Source: Owenia fusiformis (Eukaryota > Annelida > Polychaeta > Sabellida > Oweniidae). Taken from it: 60,000 nt of DNA. This document shows, piece by piece, positions 1 through 11,760 of the stretch. Positions within the stretch are counted from its first letter, which is position 1; each line of letters starts with the position of its first letter. Position numbers and translations under genes: made by a program. Below the pieces are notes generated by a model. That model did no database searches, was not told the origin of the DNA, and saw only the letters and a list, made by a program, of their open reading frames with translations. The stretch lies in assembly GCA_903813345.2 (NCBI GenBank), contig CAIIXF020000007.1, forward strand, positions 24,541,564-24,601,563, in the 5' to 3' direction.

Positions 1-202
1 TTGTTACATTGAATGTCCGAGTTGTAGAGTCAACTGTTGTCACGACCTCATTGAATTTCCAAGTTGTATTGGAGTCAACGGGGACAGGAGTCCAACAACC
101 GGCCTCATTACAGTCGTCAGTAGTGTTATCTGGAACACCACCTTGGAGCGTGTGATTCCAGTGTTCTGGAGACATTCGCGTCGTGTTCTCACTTGCAATC
201 AT
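1..202 (-). CDS. Partial ORF running off the left edge, unrecognised
   Basis: Read on the minus strand from an ATG at 200-202, the frame stays open for 67 codons to the window edge. The frame is also open upstream of that ATG, so the true start or a splice acceptor may lie further right. The product is hydrophilic and rich in Thr, Asn and Val, with a short repeated TTVDSTT-like stretch, several N-x-T/S sequons and two Cys. This composition would suit an extracellular, glycosylated segment. I recognise no family. It may be a chance ORF, although its base composition is less AT-rich than the DNA just to its right. Confidence 0.25.
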   Translation of the reverse strand, partial: MIASENTTRMSPEHWNHTLQGGVPDNTTDDCNEAGCWTPVPVDSNTTWKFNEVVTTVDSTTRTFNVT

Positions 203-1205
203 GTTTCCTTGCAGTTTTCGACAACAAACAGGACCTTTCGATTTTCTCAATTTTCCCCAATTTTATTTATTGTAGACAAATACAATTTATGTTAAGATAA
301 TGGTATTTATTTGGAGTTCAATGTTTCGTTTGCAGTCCGCAGTATATTGATAGTGAAATATTTTTTCTTTTTTTTGTTTCTTCACTTCAATTTGTGCATC
401 TTATGTTTCGATTTCATTATTGATATAAAACGTTCAGATTCTCGAATTATGTTGAGACTGTCGTTTGGAAGCAGTCTTTTCGATTCCTCATCTGATAATG
501 AATGTGTCTATTAGACTCTGGAGACACGATAATATGCATCTGATTGATAGGGGGTTCTCTCAAGATACAGCAGATCAAAGATGATATAATAAATCCAACA
601 TCTCTCTTGGGATTAAAAATTGGGACAATAGGGCGGAAGTGATTCTATAAGTTGCACGAATGTTTCTGAGAAAGAGAATTAACGCTAGCATTTATACCAC
701 GGGATGTTATCACCTCATTTTGTGAATGGGGATCGAGGAGCAGATCTTTTTTACAAGAAATTTCAAGATTTTATGTTTTTAAACTCAAAAGCTGCTTATT
801 CGCAGACAAAATGAAACAGAACATGCACTGACAATACCAATTATGCTTCTGCACGAATTTTGTCGGAAGCCTATCGTGATTCAATACGAAGTAATTGAAA
901 AAGGCACTCGAGTCCTACACTCGGAATGATCGTGTTTCCATTAAACTTTTTAACTTATTTTAAAGAAGGCTTCTGATAATTATCCTTGATTGTCTAAATA
1001 GTAAATACCAATTAAAATATTTGTTACTTCAGACATGCAAGAACTTCCTTCCTTTATTCAGATTTTTGAAAAAATAAAAAAGAAGCAACTTAATTTCAAA
1101 AGTCTTTTAAAGGAGGCCAATGATTGAGAATTTCTAATGTCGGCATTAAGACCATTCTATTCTGTTGTTACACGTCGCACGAAACTGGGGACAATACAAT
1201 AAGCG
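203..1205. other. No gene seen; start of the old repeat unit
   Basis: AT-rich DNA with only a 67-codon ORF (311-514) of low-complexity hydrophobic composition, which I do not believe. From about 1024 the sequence matches 35717 onward, marking the left part of the old repeat unit described separately. Confidence 0.5.
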
Positions 1206-2679
1206 TAATAGTATAGTAGGAACAAGGGGTTCCCATGCACCCATAAGGTGTGAATAAGTTACATAGATTTTTGTAATCCCTAGGGTGTCTATTTAATGAA
1301 TCCATTTGTTAACATTGCCAACTAATGTCCCATAGTACTTTTATGGCGGCATTCAGTTACCATGGTTACGCATCTTCAGACATCTTACCTTGGTATCTTA
1401 AATCATTTGTAGCTCTGTCATTATTTGGTCTATAGAAATGATATTGGTACCAAATTAAACCTCGTTAAATTTCCAATAAATTTATTATATTCAATTATGC
1501 AAATTATCTAATTTGCATAAATTATGACGTCATCAATCTATTTTTGGTTCAGAATTTCCAACTATAGCAACGTATCTATTAGAACTGAGGCCGTATGGCA
1601 AAATTTCTGAAAGGTTTTGTCCTTTATTCTATTAGTAGAAGGTATAAGCAACATAAAAGTGAAAACAGATTCAAAATTGAATCAGTATTACCAAAGTTAT
1701 GTAACTTTCGAGGCAGCTATCGTGAATGTCATTATTTGACAATAATATACATACGTCTTACCTTGGAGTCTTGAATCAATGTAGCTTCGCCATTATTTGG
1801 TCTATAGAGATGATATTGGTATCTGATTTAACCTTATTAAATTTACTATATGGTTACAATATTCAGTTATGCAAATTAGCTAATTTGCATTAATTGTGAC
1901 GTCATCAATCCATTTTTGGTTCAGAATATCCTAGTATAGCAACATATCTATTAGAACTGAGGCCGTATGACAGAATGTGTGCATAGTTTTGTCCCTTATT
2001 TGATGAGTGGAAGATATAAGCAACATTAAAAAGACAACAAATCTTCAAAATTGGATCAGAATTAACAAAATTATCCAGCTTTGGAGGCAGCTACTGTGAA
2101 CGTCATTGTTTGACAATTATAAAAAGAATATTAAATTAACAAAAAAAGTAACAACCATAGTTGTTTCAATCTTATTGAGTAAAAATGTGCATGTATTGAA
2201 CTGAACTAATAAGTATGTGGAAAGGTTACATGCATTTTGACTATCATTCACAGGGGTCAAAACGGTTATCTCGACCCTGTATATTAATAAAGATCCAATC
2301 TTATAATTTACCATGCACTTTCAATGATTCATATAAATAGTATACATATAGTCTGCTTTTCATCATATTCTTCATATTCTTGATTCTTAAAGCATCTGAA
2401 GTATATAGTATGATTAGAAGTGAAGATGATTCATCATATGGTTGATTTAATATTTTTAACATTTCAGATGCTATGGTAACATCACTTGATAATGAGGTTT
2501 TTACATTTCACATTCTTAATGAGTTAAAAGGAAGTTATTCTCCCTATGCTTTAGAGATAAATAGTCGCATGAATTTGTTTAGAAAAATTATAACTTAATT
2601 AATTTAACCCCCCCCCTGACAGCCCCATATTTGAAGATTTGGGTGAAACCTGGCAAAATACATTAATTATTAGGTTCCA

Positions 2680-4005
2680 GAAGCCCCCAGAAGCTATATG
2701 ATGGCCCCTAGTGGCCCCAAGAATCTATACAGGTGCCCCAAGTAGCCTCCAGAAGCTATACTGTGCTCCCCAGAAGCTATATGTTGGCCCCCCAGAAGCT
2801 GAATAGTGGCCCCAAGGAGCTATACGGTGGCTCCCAGAAGCTATACAGGAAACCCTGTGGCCCCCAGGTGCTATACGGTGGCGCCCAGAAGCTATACAGG
2901 GGCCCAAAAAGCTATACAGTGGCCCCCAGAAGCTATACGGGGGGCCCCAGAAGCTATACTATGGTCTCCAGAAGCTATATGGTGGCCCCCAGTGGCCCTC
3001 GGAAGCTATATGATGGCCCCCAGTGGCCCCAAGAATCTATACAGGTGCCCCAAGTGGCCTCCAGAAGCTATACTGTGCTCCCCAGAAGCTATATGTTGGC
3101 CCCCCAGAAGCTGAATAGTGGCCCCAAGGAGCTATACGGTGGCTCCCAGAAGCTATACAGGAAACCCTGTGGCCCCCAGGTGCTATACGGTGGCGCCCAG
3201 AAGCTATACAGGGGCCCAAAAAGCTATACAGTGGCCCCCAGAAGCTATACGGGGGCCCCCAGAAGCTATACGATGGCCCCCAGAAACTATACTATGGTCT
3301 CCAGAAGCTATATGGTGGCCCCCAGTGGCCCTCGGAAGCTATATGATGGCCTCGAGAAGCTAATTAGTGGCCCCAAGGAGCTATACGGTGGCTCCCAGAA
3401 GCTATACAGGGGACCCCAGTGGCCCCAAGAAGCTAAACGATGACCCCCAGAAGCTATACAGGATCCCCAAAAAGCTACATGATGGCCCCAAGAATCTATA
3501 TGATGGCCCCCAATGGCTCCCAGAAGATGTGAAAGGCCCCCAGTAGCCCCTAGAAGCTATACAGTGGCCCTCATAGGCTATATGATGGCCCCCAGAAGCT
3601 AAATAGTGACCCTCAGGAGCTATATGGTGGTTCCCAGACGCTACACAATGGCCCCCAGAATCTATATGGTGGCCCCCAATGGCTCCCAGAAGCTATAAAG
3701 GGCCCCCCAGTAGCCCCTAGAAGCTATACGGTGGCCCCCAGTGGCCCCGAAAGCTATATAGTGGCCCACAGAAGCTATAAAGATTCCCACAGTGGCTCCC
3801 AGAAGTTATACGATGGCCCCCAGAAGCTATGCAAGGGCCTGCAGAAACTGTACTGTAGCCCCCAGAAGCTATACAGGGGCCCCCAGTGGCTCCCAGAAGC
3901 TAAACGATGGCCCCCAGAAGCTATGCAAGGGCCCGCAGAAACTATACGGTAGCCACCATAAGCTATACGATGGCCTCCAGAAGCTATCCAGTGTCCCCCA
4001 ATGGG
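2680..4005 (+). repeat. 21-bp minisatellite core of FB1, forward half
   Basis: Degenerate tandem copies of a 21-bp unit, approximately GGCCCCCAGAAGCTATACGG plus one base. A 312-bp higher-order duplication is visible (2725-3036 against 3037-3348). Because 21 is a multiple of 3 and the unit lacks stops, it generates long ORFs such as 2733-3443, whose translation is a heptapeptide repeat of the RSYTVAP type. I read this as a by-product of the repeat, not a gene. Confidence 0.9.
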
Positions 4006-5010
4006 CCACCATATAGCCTTGGGGGCCACCGTATAGCTTCTAGGGGCTACTGGGGGCCCTGTATAGCTTCTGGGAGCCATTGGGGGCCATCATATAGATT
4101 CTGGGGGCCATCGTGTAGCTTCTGGGGGCTGCTGTGTAGCTTCTGGGGGCCATCGTATAGCTTCTTGGGGCCACTGGGGTTCCCTGTATAGCTTCTGGGT
4201 GCCACCATTAGTGGTGTCAATTAACCGCTTGAGCATTAACCGGTTAACCGGGGGTTTTTACCGGTTAAAGTCGGTTAACCGGCGGGAAATTTGAACTTAA
4301 AATTTCAAATGAAATCTTCATCTTCGATCTTGAAAGTTGAAAAAATTGAAAAATGATATGTCGGTGTTTATTTTTTACGTTCGTCAAGCTTTACGCTATT
4401 CTATGTAAGTAAGCGCGGGAAAGCAATGTGGCAGGGATTAAAGTTGCTGATTGGATGTTTGTAAGGAATTATCGGACCTATCACATGAATGAGTAGCTCA
4501 CATGAAACTGACGCTTGAAAAACAAACAGATTAAAATGCAAAGTAAGCGCGGGAAAGCAATGTGGCAGGGATTAAAGTTGCTGATTGGATGTTTGTAAGG
4601 AGTTATGGGACTTATGACATGTATGAGTAGCTTACGTGAAACTGACACCATAAAACCAAACGGATTAGCATGCAGAATAAGCGCGGGAAATAACAGAATT
4701 ATACACGGTCAACTAACCGCCCATAAAAACTCAGACCGGTCAAGGCATTATCGGCGGTTAACCGGTTAATACTTGACACCTCTAGCCACCATATAGCTCC
4801 TGGGGGCCACTAATTAGCTTCTGGGGGCTATCATATAGCTTCTGAGGGCCACCTGGGGTCACCATATAGCTTCTGGAGACCACAGTATAGTTTCAGTGGG
4901 CCCTTGTATAGCTTCTGGGGGCCATCATATACCTTCTGGGGGCCACTTGGGGCCCCTGTATAGATTCTTGGGGCCACTGGGGGCCATCATATAGCTTCTG
5001 GGGGCTTCTG
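4006..5010 (-). repeat. 21-bp minisatellite core of FB1, inverted half
   Basis: From about 4006 the same unit appears on the opposite strand (TATAGCTTCTGGGGGCC pattern) and runs to about 5010, where the unique arm resumes. It is interrupted by the hAT MITE at 4209-4784. The switch point is the symmetry axis of the foldback. The inverted half is shorter than the forward half, so the core is asymmetric. Confidence 0.88.
4209..4784. mobile_element. hAT-type MITE nested in the minisatellite (8-bp TSD)
   Basis: 576-bp element with ends TAGTGGTGTCAA and TTGACACCTCTA and an inner inverted GGTTAACCGG-rich terminal region. It is flanked by a perfect 8-bp duplication GCCACCAT at 4201-4208 and 4785-4792, which is minisatellite sequence. 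An 8-bp TSD and a TAG-GGTGTC-type end fit the hAT superfamily. The interior holds a direct tandem duplication of about 137 bp beginning AAGTAAGCGCGGGAAAGC. There is no transposase ORF. Confidence 0.9.
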
Positions 5011-6496
5011 GAACCTAATAATTAATGTATTTTGCCAGGTTTCACCCAAATCTTCAAATATGGGGGCTGTCAGGAGGGGGTTAAATTAAGTTATAATTTT
5101 TTTAAAACAAATTCATGTGACTATTTATCTCTAAAGCAAAGGGAGAATAACTTTCTTTTAACTCATTAAGAACGTGAAATGTAAAAACCTCATTATCAAG
5201 TGATGTTACCATAGCATCTGAAATGTTAGAAATATTACATAAACCATATGATGAATCATCTTCACTTCTAATCATGCTTTATACTTCAGATGCTTTAAGA
5301 ATCAAAAATATGATGAAAATCAGACTATATGTATACTATTTATATGAATCATTGAATGTGCATGGTAAATTATAAAATTGGATCTTTAATATACAGGGTC
5401 GAGATAACCGTTTTGACCCCTGTGAATGATAGTCAAAATGCATGTAACCGTTCCACATACTTATTAGTTCAGTTCAATACATGCACATTTTTACTCAATA
5501 AGATTGAAACAACTATGGTTGTTACTTTTTTTGTTAATTTAATATTCTTTTTATAATTGTCAAACAATGACGTTCACAGTAGCTGCCTCCAAAGCTGGAT
5601 AATTTTGTTAATTCTGATCCAATTTTGAAGATTTGTTGTCTCTTTAATGTTGCTTATATCTTCCACTCATCAAATAAGGGACAAAACTCTGCACACATTC
5701 TGTCATACGGCCTCAGTTCTAATAGATATGTTGCTATACTAGGATATTCTGAACCAAAAATGGATTGATGACGTCACAATTAATGCAAATTAGCTAATTT
5801 GCATAACTGAATATTGTAACCATATAGTAAATTTAATAAGGTTTAATCAGATACCAATATCATCTCTATAGACCAAATAATGGCGAAGCTACATTGATTC
5901 AAGACTCCAAGGTAAGACGTATGTATATTATTGTCAAATAATGACATTCACGATAGCTGCCTCGAAAGTTACATAACTTTCGTAATACTGATTCAATTTT
6001 GAATCTGTTTTCACTTTTATGTTGCTTATACCTTCTACTAATAGAATAAAGGACAAAACCTTTCAGAAATTTTGCCATACGGCCTCAGTTCTAATAGATA
6101 CGTTGCTATAGTTGGAAATTCTGAACTAAAAATAGATTGATGACGTCATAATTTATGCAAATTAGATAATTTGCATAATTGAATATCAGGAATTTATTGG
6201 AAATTTAACGAGGTTCAATTTGGTACCGATATCATTTCCATAGACCAAATAATGACAGAGCTACAAATGATTTAAGATACCAAGGTAAGATGTCTAAAGA
6301 TGCGTAACCATGGTAACTGAATGCCGCTATAAAAGTACTATGGGACATTAGTTGGCAATGTTAACAAATGAATTCATTAAATAGACACCCTAGGGATTAC
6401 AAAAATGTATGTAACTTATTCACACCTTATGGGTGCATGGGAACCCCTTGTTCCTACTATACTATAACATTATGGCGTCAAAATACCAAAACAAAA

Positions 6497-8788
6497 GTAC
6501 GGAAAGCTATAGGGGACATGCGCATAATTCAAAATCGAATGGAGTTTTAACATGGGAGTGATATCACACACCGCGGCCCAGTCAGATAGATTTCATCGCG
6601 CACTGAATGAATTACAGGGGCCGCGTTTTGCAAAGTTAATTAAAATAAAGTGCGCAGAAATTCCGGCATTCAGTGCGCGATGAAAAAATGATTATCTGTG
6701 AATAAATAACGAATAAAAATTCGTAGCACCACGAATTTGATTTTTTTCGAAAGACTGCGCAGTGAACCAGCGAAATGACAATTTTGGATAACATTGATGG
6801 CTCTAACGAGGAGAACTTTGAGATTTCCTGATTCTAGCGCGCAGCACATCCAGGACCATGATGCGCACTTTTATCAGATTCGATTCTAATATGGTTTCAA
6901 AGATAATGTTCATTAAAAGAGGGCGTATGCATACAGATTACACGTAGCGTTATGTTGAAGTGACCCTTGCAAAGGGTTCCATTGAAAATATATTATTTTG
7001 GGCCATTTCATATCTTTTAATTGATATTGTATAAAATATTTTCAATGTTTGAAAATTATGATCTTATAAATAACATTTTATGTAATAAAACTGTAACGAA
7101 ATGGTAAATACGGAATATGATGCAATACAATGCAGTGCAATATGATGCAATACAATGTGGCGCAATATGATGTAATACAATGCGGTGCAATATGATGCAA
7201 TACAATGCAGAGCAATATGATACAATGCAGTGCAATATGATGCAATACAATGTAGTGTAATATGATGCAATACAAAGCAGTGTTATATGATGCAAAAAAT
7301 GCAGTGCAATATGATACAATACAATGTAGTGCAATATAATACAATAAAATGCAGTGCAATACGATGCAATACAATACAGTGCAATATAATTCAATACAAT
7401 GCAGTGCAATGCAATACAGTGCAAAACAATGCCGTGCAGTGCAATACAATGTAGTTCATTTCAATACAATGCAGTGCAATACAATGTGGTACAGTGCAAT
7501 ACAATGCAGTGCAATACAATACATCGCAGTTCAATACAGTGCAATACAATGTAGTGCAATGCAGTGCAATAAAATACAATACAGTGCAATTCAATACAAT
7601 GCAATACAACACAGTGCAATACAATGCTGTGCAATACAATACATTACACTGCAATAAAATACAATGCAGTGTAATAAAATGCAGTGTAAATCAAGACAAT
7701 GCAATACAATACTGTGCAATACAATACAATGCTGTGCAATACAATACATTACACTGCAATAAAATACAATGCAGTGTAATAAAATGCAGCGTAAATCAAG
7801 ACAATGCAATACAATACTGTGCAATACAATACAGTGCAATATAATACAATGCAGTGCAGTGGAGTTTGAAGTGGGTGGGGGATACAATTACTAGTCTGCT
7901 GATTGATGACTTAATAACTTAGAAAAGATCTCCTAGCTTTTAACAGGTGGGACTTATGTCTACCTTATGTTCTTGAACAATCTCGTCTAAGAATACAGAC
8001 CCGTATCCTGGATTAACTTGGGGGAGTGGTTTTACCAAGGGGGAGATTTTGCCAAGAGGGGGGAGCTTTTTGACAGTTATGGCAAAAAAATCATGCGAAA
8101 AGTGCTAAGAATGGTGAAAAACTGCATGATTTTGAACGAATATTTGGCAAGGGGGAGGGGGGTGAGGCCCCCTGGCTACGGCCATGGAATACATATAGGA
8201 ACTTTCCTTCTCCCAGAAGAAATGGTATACAGGTATTACATCAATCATTCTGGTATTTTGTATACGAAGGTCTGTAGTTACTTTATTGAAAGATGGCAGT
8301 GTACACTGTGTACTACCATTTTGAGGTCAGTTTGACTTTATAATTCTGCGCACTATAATCTGTAATTCTTGGAGATATCCTCTCTAGAGGCATCACTGTG
8401 ATCCAAAATTACAATTTCGCAGGTCAAGTCTGCAGTCTTTCGAAAAAAGTTGAATTCGTTGTGCTACCCTTTCTTGTTGGGCATTTATTAACAGAAAACT
8501 ATATTTACATCGCGCCAGCATATACAAGCTTCAGCGCGATATTTTGAGTGTGTTAATAAATAAAGTGCGCAGAAATCGATCTTACTGGGCCGCGGTGTGC
8601 GATATCACTCATAAACAATTTTTAATTGCGCACTGAATGAAGTACAGGGGGCGCGTTGTGCAAAGTGAATTAAATAAATAAAGTGCGCAGAAATATATCT
8701 GACTGGGCCGCGGTGTGTGATATCACTCCCATGTTAAAACTCCATTGAATTTTAAATTCTGCGGTATATCCCCTTTCGCTTTCCGTAC
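6497..8788. mobile_element. 2.29-kb inverted-repeat element with GTACGG ends
   Basis: Terminal inverted repeats of about 95 bp start GTACGGAAAGC and end GCTTTCCGTAC. They share an inner block with GGAGTTTTAACATGGGAG and the GATATCAC-CACCGCGGCCCAGTCAGA region. Flanks are AAAA at 6493-6496 and 8789-8792. The paralogous copy at 35717-36492 lacks the whole insert. Motifs such as AAAGTGCGCAGAAAT and GCGCACTGAATGAA recur inside both ends as direct subrepeats. The centre is a period-5 simple array. No transposase is present, and I could not assign a superfamily. The 4-bp TSD is weak evidence because it is a homopolymer. Confidence 0.8.
7105..7860 (+). repeat. Period-5 tandem array (TGCAA/TACAA/TGCAG)
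   Basis: About 750 bp built almost only of the pentamers TGCAA, TACAA and TGCAG, with drift. The last third contains a longer direct duplication (around 7630-7720 against 7735-7825). A 5-nt period avoids stops in several frames on both strands, which accounts for the overlapping ORFs of about 70-123 codons with Cys/Ile/Leu/Tyr- or Gln/Asn/Cys-rich composition. These are not genes. Confidence 0.9.
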
Positions 8789-9399
8789 AAAAGAATGAGC
8801 AGTTTAGAGCGCAAATAGCCTTAACGTTAAAAACGACGAGCGTCACTTTTTTTTCAAGTTTAGACAACCCAAAAAGAAAATAATTTATCCTATTGATTGA
8901 CTTACGCAGGTCATTAAACCAAGGTCTATCTTTGTTTAATAAATTAATTGATTGAGAAAGAAACAACTCTTGTCAATTGGGAGGAGCAGTTTTAACCTCA
9001 ATTGGTAATTTGATGTCAACCTTAACACGATACTTAGACTTAACTAAAAAGATGTTTTGACCTTTGTGCCATGGTTATGTTTTTTAATAAATTTTTTTAT
9101 AAATAATTAAAAAAAAAACATTTAAGCACTGTAATTGTTCGAACGGACAGATTAGTTAGCCTATTCATTCCACCAACATTGACACCGTAAATGCGCATTT
9201 CGGAAAAAATCAGATTTCATCATATTGGGTACAGACTTGAATTATTTATCGTGGTATGATAAAAATTTCATCATACTATGATATCATTAATTTCTAGGTT
9301 ATGGGCTAGCCCTTAAATTGCGGTATGGAGGTAGAATTTTGGAGACCATGTTAGTTACATCCTAATTTGTAATTCTCACCACAATTTGGCAATAATTAA

Positions 9400-10330
9400 G
9401 CAAAATTTTACAGCGTTTAGGAAAAAATCAATATTTATACCCCCCGCATGACAAAAGTAGGGGGTACATAGAAAATAATTAATAACTTTACAAAAACATT
9501 ATGAATAACCACAATTTTTTCAGAATATATACACATATATGTCTTTGATAACTGGTAAAAAATTGGTGACTATAGGTATGATGGTTGCTATGGCAACAGA
9601 ATTTGATTGTCAAAATTTGCTAATTTGTGTCTATTTTGGGCGGGCTAGTTAATGAAAAAATCCTATGCTAGACAGTTATGCTGCAAAAATAGCATTGTTT
9701 TAAGGTTTAGAAAATTGCATATATATGTTCTGCATGCATTGAATTTAGAATGATGATTGAGTCTCAATTAAAAATATTTTTAAAAAAAATTTCTATGACC
9801 CACCCCCTCTAAGTAATCAAAAGTGGGCGTGGCATTTAAGTGAATGATCAAGCCTACTTAACAGTAGATAACTTCAATTGTATAGCCAGAATTATCACAA
9901 TTTCAACAGAAGGTATGATTCTTGTATCAGTTAACATTTTCTATGATTTTTCTATCCCTCCTCAATATTTGTAACCCCTCCCCCTCCTCCACCACCCCTC
10001 CCGCAGGACAAAAGTAGGGGATACATTGAAAATGATTAATAACTTTACAAGAATGCAGCAAATAACCACCAATTTTTCAGACAGAATAAATGTATATGTC
10101 ATCAGTAATTTGAAATAATTCTTGGTGATGATGGTTCTATAGAAACAGGATTTGATTGTTGTGAATTTGTGTAGATTGGGTGGGGGGGGCTAGTTTATGA
10201 AGAATCATATCCTAGTAAATTATGCTGCAAAATACCATTGTTTTAAGGTTTAGGAACTGTGTCCTTTATATATTAAAACTGAAATAATGATAGGATGTCA
10301 TTCACAAATAATTTTTTTGATGAGATTATA
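9400..10330 (+). repeat. Tandem units in the left arm of FB2
   Basis: Two imperfect units. Each carries, in order, CAAAAGTAGGGG, ATTAATAACTTTACAA, TAGGTATGATGGTT-like, a TTTGATTGT block and GTTTTAAGGTTTAG. They start near 9440 and 10003, so the period is about 560 bp. The second unit breaks off near 10330. Confidence 0.8.
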
Positions 10331-10707
10331 ATAATAGGTGACATTAACAAACTTTGATTTAGCGGCAGAAAAGAAGGTCTATAATATTGCCCGATCCTTT
10401 AATGTTTCACTGCAATGCTTTCATTAGATTGGGGACATTCCATACCCTTTTGTGCTGTGGGAAAATATATGAGATTAAGGGTTCGAGGACATTCTTATAG
10501 AATCTTAGATATTTGCAGTTCAATTGATGGTAGTGGAAAACACTTCAACAAGGCCTTCAGAGTTTATAAAGTCAGGAATGAGGAATTGGAATCCTTGTTG
10601 ATTTCAAAATTCCATGAATCTGGAGAGTATTCAGCTTACTTATCGTATGATCTGTAGAATGAAGCCCTCTGATTGGTCAGTTCTTGTTCTGTACCAATCT
10701 GTATTGC

Positions 10708-10985
10708 TACTGAGATTGTCCTTATTGATCATATCCTTAGCAATACAGAAAATATTGGGACGGAGGGGACAATCTCAGTAGCAATACAGAATATTTCATA
10801 GGAATTACCTTCTGAGTAAAATGTATTGGCCTAAGACCACACGATAAAAACGTTATAGAATGATTTGAGGTGCAATACAGGATATATTCTGCTCTCAATA
10901 TTATGTATTGGCACTCAACTTTGTCTCTTTCCAACACAGAATTTCTCGAGCAGAATATATACTGTATTGCATTTCAAATCATTCA
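10708..10985. repeat. Two adjacent hairpins in the centre of FB2
   Basis: First hairpin: CTGTATTGCTACTGAGATTG at about 10709 pairs with its complement near 10770-10790. Second hairpin: AATGATTTGA plus TGCAATACAG and ATATATTCTGCTC near 10858-10895 pair with the mirrored copy ending near 10985. They resemble small MITEs, but I cannot see target duplications. Confidence 0.65.
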
Positions 10986-11589
10986 ATAACTTATATTACT
11001 GCTACTTCAACTAAAGCCTTAGTTGATATTGAAAACAATGAGTTATCACAAAGTACCAAACATTTAAGAATGACATGAAGAATGGAAAGTTTGGAAAGAC
11101 TGTCCAATACTGAGTTACACATGAGAACATGATTGATATATCACTGTACTTTGAAACATCAGAGAATGGAACATCAGCCAGTTGACGAAATGTGTTTGGA
11201 AATTTGGCTACTAGGTAAAAGGACATGTTGCCACAAACACTTTCACTGTTTTGTAAGTTGTGACACACCCTTCTCCCTGGATAACTGCAATTTGCTTTTT
11301 GCTAAGCACCATAGAATCTGTCCTCATGGACTTTCCATGATTCCATGGCTCTCCATGAGTTTTTATTACAAACTGAATGATGTTTCTTCATCTTGATTTG
11401 GGCGCATCAAATGATTTAGTATTGATCCTAATACGGGCATTTAACAAATTCTTAAGAAGCAATAGCTCCTAACACTGGGTGGATTTTTTGACTTGAGTAA
11501 GTGCTGGAAGTCCTGATGATATGCATAGGAGTCTTGATTCTGTGATATCAAATGGCTTGATAAACACCACCAATCTGCACTCATGGTAC

Positions 11590-11760
11590 ATTAATAGTAC
11601 CGTACAGTGCCATTCTATTATGGTGGTGTACAGTGTCCATGGTACTGTACAATACTATTTTAGTCTGGTACCATATATTACCATACCATACAGTACCATA
11701 GCCCAAACAGTACCATAACATACTGTTGGAGATACACAACTGTATGTAATTTTACGGTAC
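11590..11760 (+). repeat. GGTAC-rich low-complexity patch
   Basis: Repeated GTACCGTAC, GGTACTGTAC, GTACCATA and CAGTACC motifs over about 170 bp, many of them self-complementary. The patch could fold, but nothing indicates a function. Confidence 0.6.

Larger units (their letters stand above)
1209..6464. mobile_element. Foldback element FB1 (5.26 kb), TAG...CTA ends, TSD TAA
   Basis: A near-perfect large palindrome. The left arm starts TAGTATAGTAGG and the right arm ends CCTACTATACTA. The arms match over about 1.5 kb on each side (roughly 1209-2690 and 5005-6464, for example the mirrored stretches near 2130-2300 and 5370-5550), then continue into an oppositely oriented minisatellite core. The element is flanked by TAA at 1206-1208 and 6465-6467, and the paralogous site near 35876 has a single TAA and no insert. 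No transposase ORF is present. The mirrored ORFs of about 65 codons in the two arms are the same sequence read from the two arms. I infer a non-autonomous cut-and-paste foldback transposon. Confidence 0.9.
1024..9200 (+). repeat. Old repeat unit, copy A, split by two insertions
   Basis: Three segments (about 1024-1208, 6465-6496 and 8789-9200) are collinear with the compact copy at 35717-36492. Small indels and substitutions separate the copies. The interruptions fall exactly at the ends of the two inverted-repeat elements 1209-6464 and 6497-8788, so copy A is an occupied version of copy B. I see no coding capacity in it. Confidence 0.8.

Noticed and set aside
2733-3443. 236-codon ORF and its overlapping 60-102 codon companions
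   Set aside because: They are produced by the stop-free 21-bp minisatellite. Several frames on both strands are open over the same bases.
2680-5010. CRISPR-like regular repeats
   Set aside because: No constant repeat with unique spacers, no cas genes, and spliced animal genes in the same window.
2117-5556. Two nearly identical 65-66 codon ORFs at 2117-2314 (-) and 5356-5556 (+)
   Set aside because: They are the same sequence in the two arms of FB1, not a conserved gene pair.
7056-7887. Eight overlapping ORFs of 68-123 codons rich in Cys, Ile, His and Tyr or in Gln and Asn
   Set aside because: All are read-outs of the period-5 array, on both strands, with no start or splice context.
10415-10657. 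80-codon ORF in the centre of FB2 as a possible transposase remnant
   Set aside because: No catalytic or DNA-binding motif is visible, and no longer conceptual translation continues from it.
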